From assembly GCA_041592335.1 (NCBI GenBank), contig JBFHQE010000013.1:1-64000 (forward strand): 64,000 nucleotides of DNA. Reading direction: 5' to 3'. The translations under genes were made by a program, and so were the position numbers. The notes below the pieces were generated by a model. That model had not been told where the DNA came from, did no database searches, and worked only from the letters and a program-made list of their open reading frames with translations. Position 1 is the stretch's first letter. Each line of letters begins with the position of its first letter. Below, piece by piece: positions 16,847 to 24,861 of this stretch. The stretch is from JBFHQE01 sp041592335 (GTDB taxonomy: Bacteria; Pseudomonadota; Gammaproteobacteria; Thiohalobacterales; Thiohalobacteraceae).

Positions 16847-17770
16847 ATGATTCGCGCCTATTCACAACGCATACTGCCGCCTTATTCGGGCGTGGTGCTG
16901 ATTGCGGATTCGGCGCGGGCACGGGCGCAGAGTTTCGATGGGGTGCGCTGGGAAATCCAGTTTCTATCGGGTAATGACCAGGGAAGTCGCAAGCAACGCG
17001 ATCGTGGTTATGGTCTGGATCGCGGTTATTTTCGGGTGGCGCACATTCAGAACGGCGAGCTGACGCCCTATATCGTGCCCTCCTGCCTGAATGCGGATGA
17101 CGTTGCCGAGAGTATCAGCGAATTATCCGCGTTCCTGTCCACGGCGCAGTTGCCGTTCCCGCCCGCCGATGTATATGAATACTGGTTGCTGGATGGCGCG
17201 GACGAGTCGCCGCTGGCACTGATGTATTCCTGTTGTGAAGAAAGCCAGAAGGCAACATACCCCACGCACACCGAGTGGACCGCGCTGCCGCATTCGAAGC
17301 TGCAAATTGAAAACACCGCCGAAGAGAGGGCGCGTGGCGAGGCACCGATTAACCATCGCTTTCAGCGCCTGGTGGCGGAGCGGGCAGGTGCACGGCCACG
17401 CGCGGCCTGGTTCAAGCGCAATGGCGAGATGGATGGTTTTCCGGGTTTTCTGGTGCGGGATGACTGGCAGAGCGAGACGGACCACGAATTATGTCGGCGC
17501 TACCTGTCGCGTATGGCGCCACGCCTGTTAATGTTGCAGGGATTGTCTTCGGAGGAACGAGGTCGCATGGAGATCGAGGCCAAGCAACATGTGTTCGAAG
17601 TCGAAGAGTATTTTTCCCTGTATCCGGATATACATGACGAAATGCTGATGACCGCGATCCGGGTGGAAGCGCGGTTGCGGCGGCATCAACCGGATGAGGT
17701 TAAGGTGGTGCGCAAGGATGATGATAAGAAAGTTAAGGAACTCAGTAAGGATATGCGTATTCTTGAGTAA
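16847..17770 (+). CDS. Conserved hypothetical cytoplasmic protein
   Basis: A 307-residue soluble protein with no signal peptide or transmembrane helix. I do not recognise a domain. Visible features are GVVLIADSARARAQSFDGVRWEIQ near the start, the central GFLVRDDWQSETDHELCRRY, the Met/Leu-rich SRMAPRLLMLQGLSSEERGRMEIEAKQHVFEVEEYFSLYPDIHDEM and a Lys/Asp-rich tail (VRKDDDKKVKEL). The ATG at 16847 is the first of the frame and lies opposite a divergent secreted-protein gene. Codon use looks like that of its neighbours. Confidence 0.72.
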   Translation: MIRAYSQRILPPYSGVVLIADSARARAQSFDGVRWEIQFLSGNDQGSRKQRDRGYGLDRGYFRVAHIQNGELTPYIVPSCLNADDVAESISELSAFLSTAQLPFPPADVYEYWLLDGADESPLALMYSCCEESQKATYPTHTEWTALPHSKLQIENTAEERARGEAPINHRFQRLVAERAGARPRAAWFKRNGEMDGFPGFLVRDDWQSETDHELCRRYLSRMAPRLLMLQGLSSEERGRMEIEAKQHVFEVEEYFSLYPDIHDEMLMTAIRVEARLRRHQPDEVKVVRKDDDKKVKELSKDMRILE

Positions 17771-17772
17771 GG

Positions 17773-18174
17773 CTAGTTGTGACGTTTCGGTGGGACAATA
17801 AACCAGCTCGCGATTATGATGCCGCCAGTCAGTGTGTAAATTACAGCAAAAACCCAGCCGGGTGCCTCGAAGTAAAGCAGTGTGTGTAACCAGTGTTGTA
17901 TGAAAGCACCTTCGTAGGTTGCATCACCAGCCTTTTCGCGTAATTCCATTTCCCAGGTCGTAAGAGGGCATATCAGGCTTGCCCAGGATTGCAGTACTAC
18001 GACAAGAATAGCGGCCAGGTGCAAGACGCGAAACCAGTAGTGGCGCACCCATTCCCATGACAGCCAGTGGCCAGCGTAAATCGCCATTGCACCGACGACG
18101 ACAAACAATACGAATGAAACGTGGACGATAAGAATCATGTCTGCGGCCAGCAAGTAAAATGATTCTGCGGTCAC
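17773..18174 (-). CDS. DUF2784-family membrane protein
   Basis: About 133 residues with four hydrophobic helices. The DUF2784 pattern is visible: LLAADMILIVHVSFVLFVVVGAMAIY, a central RVLHLAAILVVVLQSWASLICPLTTWEMELREKAG, and GAFIQHWLHTLLYFEAP. Function of the family is unknown. The longest frame starts with GTG at 18183; AGGTGA placed 5-6 bases before the GTG at 18174 favours that start. It converges on the preceding plus-strand gene with 2 bp between stop codons. Confidence 0.82.
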   Translation of the reverse strand: MTAESFYLLAADMILIVHVSFVLFVVVGAMAIYAGHWLSWEWVRHYWFRVLHLAAILVVVLQSWASLICPLTTWEMELREKAGDATYEGAFIQHWLHTLLYFEAPGWVFAVIYTLTGGIIIASWFIVPPKRHN

Positions 18175-18263
18175 TGTGATCACCTGGTGGTTGAATGAAG
18201 TTCTCTGTTCTCTGTTGAGATTATAGAGGATGTCAGGCGGTTAAATGAAAGCGGACTCTTACT

Positions 18264-18357
18264 TCTCGTCATTGCGAGGAGCGTAGCGACGTGGCAATCC
18301 CCTAAACACGACGAACAAATAAAAAGTATCGTCATTCCGGCGAAAGCCGGAATCCAG
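18264..18357 (+). repeat. Dispersed repeat unit A-B, copy 1
   Basis: Module A (18264-18301, TCTCGTCATTGCGAGGAGCG then TAGCGACGTGGCAATCCC) and module B (18330-18357, CGTCATTCCGGCGAAAGCC then GGAATCCAG) are separated by 28 bases. Each is a short hairpin-forming intergenic repeat of a type common in proteobacterial genomes. The same pair occurs inverted 96 bp downstream. Confidence 0.85.
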
Positions 18358-18453
18358 TAATTAAGAACACCTGATTTCAAACTTGGCCAAGTTTTCGTTG
18401 ATCTTAAATAGAGCAATTAACAATAAACTTCAGTTGTGACCGAACGAACACCC

Positions 18454-18547
18454 CTGGATCCCGGCCTTCGCCGGGATGACGAGCCAAACAACAGCACAAG
18501 CACCTTAAAGGGATTGCCACGTCGCTACGCTCCTCGCAATGACGAGA
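18454..18547 (-). repeat. Dispersed repeat unit A-B, copy 2 (inverted)
   Basis: The reverse complement of module B (18454-18481) and of module A (18510-18547) are again exactly 28 bases apart. With copy 1 this makes a nested inverted structure, A-B-B'-A', spanning 18264-18547. The module A copies are nearly identical; the 28-base spacers are not alike. Nothing else is recognisable in the 18175-18667 gap. Confidence 0.85.
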
Positions 18548-18667
18548 TACTTTTGATTCCCGCTTTGTGCCGTTTTGAGTCCTCTAACCCACGGATTATG
18601 GTTCACACATGCAGGGCTTCGATGTCCGCCAATGGGATTTCTGAGAATCGCTGATGGCAATCTATGA

Positions 18668-19087
18668 CTAGAACGCCACATCCTGAATCACGTCAAAGAT
18701 CACCCTTGTCCGGCGATTCATCAAAACCACATCCGTCCCTACTATCACCCGCACAAACTCATCCGGTAGATGACGCAGGCGTCGCTCCAGGTCATAGGGC
18801 AAGTGGCGGCCTTCCAGTCCCGGTGGCAGGGTGCCGTTGCGCACAATCTGTTTCTGCAGTCCCGGTGGCAGGGTGTCTTTTTTCGCCAGCCCAGGTGGCA
18901 TTTTCTTATGTTGATACTGTTCGCGGAAATAATGGTGAATCATATGTCGTTCATCATCGCTGAACAGGATGCGCATGCGGCCTTCATCGGTGACAACGTC
19001 CACGGCCCCGCTGGTGGTATTCGGGATGGTCTGGCAGCCGGTAAGCCAGGCAAGGTTCAGGGCGATCAAAGCTGCGACAGGTTTCAT
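18668..19087 (-). CDS. Lipoprotein with three PPGL repeats
   Basis: A 139-residue predicted lipoprotein: signal MKPVAALIALNLAWLTGC with the lipobox ending at Cys 18. The central part has a short repeat, KMPPGLAKKDTLPPGLQKQI followed by VRNGTLPPGLEGRHLP, spaced 13-14 residues. The C-terminal part (LERRLRHLPDEFVRVIVGTDVVLMNRRTRVIFDVIQDV) resembles RcnB/YXWGXW-like small periplasmic proteins that often follow PPGxxKK motifs. The start at 19087 has AAGGAGAAT just upstream. Function unknown; an envelope role is inferred. Confidence 0.75.
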   Translation of the reverse strand: MKPVAALIALNLAWLTGCQTIPNTTSGAVDVVTDEGRMRILFSDDERHMIHHYFREQYQHKKMPPGLAKKDTLPPGLQKQIVRNGTLPPGLEGRHLPYDLERRLRHLPDEFVRVIVGTDVVLMNRRTRVIFDVIQDVAF

Positions 19088-19206
19088 ATTATTCTCCTTG
19101 GCGAATGCCGATCCGCTGAAGCTACTGTAAAACGGGTCTTGCGGCAACATCATAACCGACTAAGGTGTTATTCTCCGGCCTCGATTAATACCGAAGGCAG
19201 ATTACC

Positions 19207-20067
19207 ATGACTGGCCCTACAACAGCCGAATTAAAACAACGCGAACATGATACCTGGGCTTCCGCCGCCGAAGGCTGGCGTCGCCGTCATAATCTGTTAC
19301 GCAAGGGTGCCGCCCCTGTAACAGCGCGTATGCTGGCCATGGCGGGCTTATCCGAAGGGCATCATCTGCTGGATATTGCCTCGGGTACGGGTGAGCCGGC
19401 GCTGACGGCCGCGGAGATTGTGGGCGCTAATGGCAGGGTTTTCGGCACTGATATTGCCGAGGAAATGTTAATGGTGGCCCGCGATCTGGCAGCCGAGGCG
19501 AAGCTGAACAATATTGATTTTTACTGTCATGACGGTGAAACGCTTGAGCTAAGCGACAACACATTCGATGCGGCAACCATTCGCTGGGGTCTGATGTTCA
19601 TGCCGGAACCGGAGCATTGTTTGACCACTGTGCATAAAGCGCTTAAACCCGGCGCGTGCATTAGCCTGGCCTGCTGGTCACCCCCGGAAAACAATCCCTT
19701 TCTGGGCGTATTACTAAAGACCCTTTCCGATTTTATGGAAGTACCAAAACCGCCGCCGGGCGCGCCGGGTATTTTTTCCTTTGCCGACCCGGAACGTATA
19801 CGTACGTCGCTGGTGGCCGCTGGATTTCAGAATATCGAGCTGGAAGCGCTGACTATCGACTTTATTGAAGTGGCGGATGGCCGGGCCTACTGGGAAACCA
19901 TGTCCGATCTGGCGGCTCCGGTCATGACACTTGTCCGGCAACTGGATGATGCGGCCCAGGCGGCATACATCCAGAAAGTCATCAACATGGCAGACAGCAT
20001 GAAGCAGGGCGACAGCTTGTGTATGAAAGGCGAGACCTGGATTGCTGCAGGCCAAAAGGCGGAATAG
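19207..20067 (+). CDS. SAM-dependent class I methyltransferase (UbiE-like)
   Basis: A 286-residue cytoplasmic methyltransferase. Motif I is LLDIASGTGEPALTAAEIVG, followed by GRVFGTDIAEEMLMVAR (acidic residue contacting the SAM ribose), then DNTFDAATIRWGLMFMPEPEHCL and LKPGACISLACWSPPE. The pattern fits the UbiE/Methyltransf_11 group acting on small molecules, but the substrate cannot be told. It stands alone between divergent and convergent neighbours, ending at a strong terminator shared with katG. Confidence 0.85.
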   Translation: MTGPTTAELKQREHDTWASAAEGWRRRHNLLRKGAAPVTARMLAMAGLSEGHHLLDIASGTGEPALTAAEIVGANGRVFGTDIAEEMLMVARDLAAEAKLNNIDFYCHDGETLELSDNTFDAATIRWGLMFMPEPEHCLTTVHKALKPGACISLACWSPPENNPFLGVLLKTLSDFMEVPKPPPGAPGIFSFADPERIRTSLVAAGFQNIELEALTIDFIEVADGRAYWETMSDLAAPVMTLVRQLDDAAQAAYIQKVINMADSMKQGDSLCMKGETWIAAGQKAE

Positions 20068-20081
20068 TAAAACATATAAGT

Positions 20082-20113
20082 AAAGCGGCGTTCAGCAATG
20101 GAACGCCGCTTTT
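20082..20113. terminator. Bidirectional terminator between methyltransferase and katG
   Basis: A perfect 12-bp stem, AAAGCGGCGTTC/GAACGCCGCTTT, with a 7-base loop is followed by TTTTGCTTT on the plus strand and flanked by ACTTATATG on the other. It lies between two convergent stop codons (20067 and 20117). Confidence 0.88.
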
Positions 20114-20116
20114 GCT

Positions 20117-22273
20117 TTACTGCAGATCAAAACGGTCTGCGTTCATCACCTTGCTCCAGGCGGCAACAAAGTCTTTTACGAACTTCTCCTTGTTGTCATC
20201 CTGGGCATAGACTTCGGCATAAGCCCGCAGGATTGAGTTGGAACCGAATACCAGGTCCACGCGCGTTGCCGTCCATTTGAGCTTGTCGGTTTTACGATCC
20301 CGTATTTCATACAGGTTGTCGCCCGCCGGTTTCCAGGTGTAGGCCATGTCAGTCAGATTAACGAAAAAGTCATTGGTTAATGCGCCGACCTTGTCCGTGA
20401 ACACGCCATGCTGAGTGCCGCCATGGTTGGTGCCCATGACCCGCATGCCACCGACCAGTACCGTCATCTCCGGCGCGGTCAGTCCCATAAGTTGGGTGCG
20501 ATCGAGCATCATTTCTTCGGCTGTTACCACATAGTCTTTCTTCAGCCAGTTACGGTAGCCATCATGGACGGTTTCCATGTACTCAAAGGAAGCGGCATCG
20601 GTCATTTCATCCGTGGCATCACCACGCCCTGGTGAGAAGGGTACAGTGACGCTGACGCCTGCTGCCTTGGCCGCCTGTTCGACACCGACATTACCCGCCA
20701 GCACGATCACATCCGCGATACTCGCGCCAGACTCGGCGGCTATCGGTTCCAGAACAGACAACACTTTTTGCAGACGTTCGGGCTCGTTGCCTTCCCAGTC
20801 CTTCATCGGCGCCAGCCGAATGCGTGCGCCGTTGGCACCGCCACGATTATCGGAACCCCGGAAAGTACGCGCGCTATCCCAGGCAGTACTGACCATCTCA
20901 CCGATGCTTAATCCACTCGCGGCGATCTTTTTCTTCACCGCTTCCACATCGTATTTGGTGCTGCCCGCAGGTACCGGGTCCTGCCAGATCAGGTCTTCCT
21001 TCGGTACGTCCGGACCAATGTAGCGTGGCTTCGGACCCATGTCGCGGTGTGTCAGTTTGAACCAGGCACGCGCGAAGGCATCCTTGAATAACGCGGGATC
21101 GGCACGGAATTTCTCCATGATCTTGCGATAGGTCGGGTCCATCTTCATCGCCATGTCGGCGTCGGTCATGATCGGCTTGCAGCGGATGGAAGGATCTTCC
21201 ACGTCCACCGGCATGTCTGCTTCCTTGATGTCGACGGGTTCCCACTGCCAGGCGCCCGCCGGGCTTTTCTTCAACTCCCACTCGTGATCGAGCAGCATGT
21301 TGAAGTAACCCATGTCGAACAGCGTCGGGTTAGATGTCCAGGCGCCTTCGATACCACTGGTGACCGTGTCACGACCGATGCCGCGTTTGCTGTGGTTGTT
21401 CCAGCCGAGACCCTGTTCCTCAATACCAGCGCCTTCCGGTTCTGGCCCCAGCAGTTTGGCATCACCGTTACCGTGCGTTTTACCCACGGTGTGACCGCCC
21501 GCGGTCAGAGCGACGGTTTCCTCGTCATCCATCGCCATGCGCTCAAAGGTGACACGCACGTCTTGAGCTGTTTTTAATGGGTCCGGTTTGCCGTCAACAC
21601 CTTCGGGATTCACATAAATCAAACCCATCATCACCGCAGCCAATGGATTTTCCAGGTCGCGTTCTCCGGAATAACGACTGCCTTCGCTGCCGCTTGGCGC
21701 CAGCCATTCCTTTTCGGAACCCCAGTAAGTATCTTTTTCCGGATGCCATATATCCTCGCGGCCGAAACCGAAGCCGAAAGTTTTCAGGCCCATGGATTCA
21801 TAGGCGATGGTGCCCGCGTAGGCAATCAGGTCGGCCCAACTGAGCTTGTTGCCGTATTTCTTTTTGATCGGCCAGAGCAGACGACGCGCCTTGTCCAGGT
21901 TGGCGTTGTCGGGCCAGGAGTTCAGCGGCGCAAAGCGCTGGTTGCCGGTACCGGCTCCCCCGCGGCCGTCGGCGATTCGATAGGAACCGGCGGCATGCCA
22001 GGACATGCGAATCATCAGACCGCCGTAGTGTCCCCAGTCGGCCGGCCACCAGTCCTGGGACTCGGTCATCAATGCCGTCAGGTCTTTCTTCAACGCGGCA
22101 AAGTCGAGTGTCCTGACCGCTTCGCGATAGTTGAAATCTTCTCCAAGCGGATTGGTCTTGGTGTCGTGCTGATGCAGGATGTCGAGGTTCAGAGACTTGG
22201 GCCACCACTCCATGTTCGACATGCCGCTTTCCGTGGCGCCACCGTGCATTACCGGGCATTTGCTTTCAGACAT
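20117..22273 (-). CDS. katG: Catalase-peroxidase KatG
   Basis: A 718-residue bifunctional haem b enzyme removing hydrogen peroxide. The N-terminal active site has RMSWHAAGSYRIADGRGGAG (distal Arg-Trp-His; the Trp belongs to the Met-Tyr-Trp crosslink). The proximal His lies in VALTAGGHTVGKTHG, and the Tyr-Met part in GLIYVNPEGVDGKPD. The second, non-haem-binding half is also complete, ending SKVMNADRFDLQ. Full length for the family. The start follows CAAGGAGACCCTC. An imperfect inverted repeat at 22309-22346 lies upstream; no convincing OxyR tetrad was found. Confidence 0.98.
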   Translation of the reverse strand: MSESKCPVMHGGATESGMSNMEWWPKSLNLDILHQHDTKTNPLGEDFNYREAVRTLDFAALKKDLTALMTESQDWWPADWGHYGGLMIRMSWHAAGSYRIADGRGGAGTGNQRFAPLNSWPDNANLDKARRLLWPIKKKYGNKLSWADLIAYAGTIAYESMGLKTFGFGFGREDIWHPEKDTYWGSEKEWLAPSGSEGSRYSGERDLENPLAAVMMGLIYVNPEGVDGKPDPLKTAQDVRVTFERMAMDDEETVALTAGGHTVGKTHGNGDAKLLGPEPEGAGIEEQGLGWNNHSKRGIGRDTVTSGIEGAWTSNPTLFDMGYFNMLLDHEWELKKSPAGAWQWEPVDIKEADMPVDVEDPSIRCKPIMTDADMAMKMDPTYRKIMEKFRADPALFKDAFARAWFKLTHRDMGPKPRYIGPDVPKEDLIWQDPVPAGSTKYDVEAVKKKIAASGLSIGEMVSTAWDSARTFRGSDNRGGANGARIRLAPMKDWEGNEPERLQKVLSVLEPIAAESGASIADVIVLAGNVGVEQAAKAAGVSVTVPFSPGRGDATDEMTDAASFEYMETVHDGYRNWLKKDYVVTAEEMMLDRTQLMGLTAPEMTVLVGGMRVMGTNHGGTQHGVFTDKVGALTNDFFVNLTDMAYTWKPAGDNLYEIRDRKTDKLKWTATRVDLVFGSNSILRAYAEVYAQDDNKEKFVKDFVAAWSKVMNADRFDLQ

Positions 22274-22308
22274 GAGGGTCTCCTTGATTGTTGTGAATGG
22301 CTGATAGC

Positions 22309-22346
22309 CAGTGTGTCATTGGAATAGTTATAGATTGATGACACTG
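22309..22346. promoter_or_regulatory. Inverted repeat upstream of katG
   Basis: CAGTGT-G-TCAT at 22309-22319 and ATGACACTG at 22338-22346 form an inverted repeat with one extra base, 36 to 73 bp before the katG start. It could be a leader hairpin or a protein site. Identity unknown. Confidence 0.35.
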
Positions 22347-22458
22347 AGTTGGCTAATTTGTTCTCACTAACAACAGGATAGTTTTTTCCTAATAAAGAAA
22401 AACGGCTATTAATGAATGGTTTAATTGAGAATTTTCAGGATATGTAGCAATAGAGCGG

Positions 22459-22476
22459 CGGGCGGTAAACCGCCCG
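22459..22476 (-). terminator. GC-rich hairpin after the DUF5666 gene
   Basis: CGGGCGG-TAAA-CCGCCCG is a perfect 7-bp stem with a 4-base loop, 37 bp past the stop at 22513. No T tract follows, so intrinsic termination is uncertain. It would mark the end of the leftward cytochrome operon. Confidence 0.5.
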
Positions 22477-22512
22477 GATTGTGCAGATTCCAAAAAAGTG
22501 GCGGATAGAGGC

Positions 22513-23991
22513 TTAATCTTCCAGCTTGATCCAGGTCGCGGTGACCTGGCTTGAGCCACTGGTGTTGCCCAGTACATGAACCTTGCTCACTCCCACGTCA
22601 ATCAAGCCGAAGAACTCCGCCGATGTAAGCGGGTTATCGCTGTGATCGACAAACTGCGTGGCGTTATCCGTGACGACGGTAATGCCGAGCACGACCAGGG
22701 TGCCGGACGATTCATCCTTGGCGCTGACCTTGCCTTCCAGTTCGGTATCGGGCGAAGAGCCGCCATTGGGATCTTCGCGGTCGATGCGCACGGCGATGAT
22801 GTCGCCATTATTTAGCAGGTTGCCGCGCACCTCGATCAGGTCGCCGGGGTTGAGATCGTTCAGGGTGAGAGGATCAATGTCGGCGACACTGTGATCGATC
22901 AGCATGGTACTGCTATTGACGATAATGGTGTTGCCCAGCAGGGTGATGCGGCCGGTCGCGGCATTGACGGAATCGATAGCTGCTTCCAGTTCGATGCTGT
23001 CGCCGGAGTTGCGAATGGACACTTCCTCGGCGACCAGCGTGCCGGTGGCATTGATCACCCCTTCGACTTCCACGCGCACATCCAGCGCCAGCAGGGCAGG
23101 CGCGCCATCTTCAAACTCGGTGCGGTTGTTGGTCGTGACCGACAGTCCGTTGACATCGAAATCGCTGCTGCTGGCAAAGCGCGTAATGACGCCTTCGATT
23201 TCCACCTCGGTATCTTCATCGTATTCTGGATAGGCCGATGCGGGTTCGACACGACTGGCGATCAGCGTTGATCCTGACAGTGCCTGGTTGCTTTTTACCT
23301 CGACATGGCGTCCAGCGGAAAGGTCAGCGGGGATCATGTCGTTGAAGCTGGCGCTGGCATAGTCGACGGTCAGGCCGCCCAGTACAAAGGTTCGCGCCGA
23401 ACTGTTTACGCTATCGATCGGGCCGGTGATTTCGAGTTCGCTAGTACCTGGAACGAAAGCCGCGCTCTTCAGCTTGATAGCCGACGCGATAATTTCATTA
23501 CTGGCGTTACGGGTGCCGGAAATTTCCAGCATGTTGCCATCGGCGAGATCAGTCAGCAGATCGAAGCCAATCAACACGGTGAGCCTGTCGGTGATAACTG
23601 TCTGGCCCATCACCTCGATACGAATGCCGTCCGCCGACACCGTTGTAACCGGACCTTCGAGAACATCGGCAAATTCAACCTGGATAGCGGTTCCGGTTTT
23701 ACCGTCTGGATTAACCGTGCCACTGACCGTGACATATTCGCCGATACTGAAATCGCCCTGGGTGGAGGCAACTACGCCATCGCGCAGCAGGATTGCGTCA
23801 TCGGTTTCATACTCGATGCCGTTGACGAAGATACTGCCAAACCCGGTGACAGGGCCGGAGGAGATACCCGTGCCGCCGATGCCGCCTTCGGCAACCGAAC
23901 CGCCGCCGAGACTGGAGCCACCGCCACCACCACCGCAACTGCTAAGCAACAGCGCAAACAGGCCAGCCAAACACTTCAGGCTATTGTTCAT
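22513..23991 (-). CDS. DUF5666 repeat lipoprotein
   Basis: A 492-residue predicted lipoprotein: MNNSLKCLAGLFALLLSSCG with the lipobox Cys at residue 19, then a poly-Gly/Ser linker. The rest is a run of beta-rich DUF5666 modules (roughly 70 residues each), recognisable by patterns such as GPVTGFGSIFVNGIEYETDD, YVTVSGTVNPDGKTGTAIQV, VEIEGVITRFASSSDFDVNG and IEVRGNLLNNGDIIAVRI. These OB-like modules have no established biochemical role. The first 11 bases overlap the DUF6502 gene, so the two are translationally coupled and belong to the same operon as the multihaem cytochromes. Confidence 0.82.
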   Translation of the reverse strand: MNNSLKCLAGLFALLLSSCGGGGGGSSLGGGSVAEGGIGGTGISSGPVTGFGSIFVNGIEYETDDAILLRDGVVASTQGDFSIGEYVTVSGTVNPDGKTGTAIQVEFADVLEGPVTTVSADGIRIEVMGQTVITDRLTVLIGFDLLTDLADGNMLEISGTRNASNEIIASAIKLKSAAFVPGTSELEITGPIDSVNSSARTFVLGGLTVDYASASFNDMIPADLSAGRHVEVKSNQALSGSTLIASRVEPASAYPEYDEDTEVEIEGVITRFASSSDFDVNGLSVTTNNRTEFEDGAPALLALDVRVEVEGVINATGTLVAEEVSIRNSGDSIELEAAIDSVNAATGRITLLGNTIIVNSSTMLIDHSVADIDPLTLNDLNPGDLIEVRGNLLNNGDIIAVRIDREDPNGGSSPDTELEGKVSAKDESSGTLVVLGITVVTDNATQFVDHSDNPLTSAEFFGLIDVGVSKVHVLGNTSGSSQVTATWIKLED

Positions 23992-24841
23992 GTGATTCCG
24001 TCTCCGGCGCCTTCACGGGAGCCTCAAAATAATAAATACCCACACCAGCCTGCATCCGCCCATTACCCTCGATATTCGGGTTATTGTCACGGTCATGCCT
24101 GGCCAGCCAGTCATTGAGTTTCAGTAACAGCTTCTGGTTTTCACGCGTCGCCAGACGCTTGAATTCGGGGATCGCTTCCTCGGGCAGGTTGTCATAACTC
24201 ACCTTGCGCTGGAAGTGGCGTGCATCATTGTCATGGCCGAGATTGTGATCGATGGTGGCGATCAGGTGGGCGACATCTGTCCCGAGGATCGCCAGACCCT
24301 CGTCTTCATCCTGGCCGGTGACATAGGCATCTTCAATCAGAAACACCATCTCGTCCTGAACTTCCACGACGCCGATGCGCTGCAGTTCATCCAGCGCGGA
24401 ACGGACTGTCATATCGCCGCTGAAACGACTGACCAGCGCCTCGAAACTGCGTTTTTCCCCGTGCAGGGGTAGCGGTTTTGGCGCTCCCCGTTTCGTGCTG
24501 AAGTCCGTATCCGTGGTCCAGCCGCTGATAAGCCTCACGATTCGGTTGTAGCGCGGCGAAGGTGTCGAGCTGACGGCGTCTTCCTTGCGCAGTTGCGCAA
24601 CATCCTTGCGCGTCAGGCCGGTCACCATTGCAATACGCGAGGTGGTGACTTTTTCACCCGCTGCCTCTAATTCGTCAGCCACGACATCGACAAACACGCG
24701 CTTTACCACCTGGCTCATTTCGCCATAGGAGACATTCCTGCGATAGAGGATACGCACCAGTGGCTGCAGAATTGTGTAAAACGCATTATACAAAAGCTTT
24801 CCCATGACTGGGAAAATATTCCCAATCTGTTGATTGTTCAA
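23981..24841 (-). CDS. DUF6502 protein, probable HTH-type regulator
   Basis: A 286-residue soluble protein. The N-terminal half reads LQPLVRILYRRNVSYGEMSQVVKRVFVDVV, then VTTSRIAMVTGLTRKDVAQLRKED, which looks like a winged-helix or helix-turn-helix DNA-binding segment. The C-terminal half has no recognised domain. The longest frame uses TTG at 24841; the ATG at 24805 is an alternative. The inverted repeat at 24807-24826 falls inside the coding region with the first start and immediately before it with the second. The same repeat occurs in the divergent region at 31914, so this protein is my best candidate for its ligand. It starts 20 bp after the porin gene ends. Confidence 0.75.
   Translation of the reverse strand: MNNQQIGNIFPVMGKLLYNAFYTILQPLVRILYRRNVSYGEMSQVVKRVFVDVVADELEAAGEKVTTSRIAMVTGLTRKDVAQLRKEDAVSSTPSPRYNRIVRLISGWTTDTDFSTKRGAPKPLPLHGEKRSFEALVSRFSGDMTVRSALDELQRIGVVEVQDEMVFLIEDAYVTGQDEDEGLAILGTDVAHLIATIDHNLGHDNDARHFQRKVSYDNLPEEAIPEFKRLATRENQKLLLKLNDWLARHDRDNNPNIEGNGRMQAGVGIYYFEAPVKAPETESHEQ
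24807..24826. promoter_or_regulatory. 7-6-7 inverted repeat, copy 2 (start of DUF6502 gene)
   Basis: ACTGGGA-AAATAT-TCCCAAT. Arms of 7 bases and spacer of 6 match the site at 31914-31933 at 13 of 14 arm positions. It overlaps the translation start region of the DUF6502 gene, consistent with autoregulation of expression or an internal promoter. Confidence 0.55.
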
Positions 24842-24861
24842 CCGTATATTTTTGTCGGGTA

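Noticed and set aside
18264..18547. CRISPR array
   Set aside because: There are only two copies, in opposite orientation, with no regular direct repeat-spacer pattern.
22378..22392. OxyR-like half site upstream of katG (ATAGTTTTTTCCTAA)
   Set aside because: It has only about 8 of 10 defined positions and no second half at the 22-bp spacing OxyR needs, so it is too weak to call.
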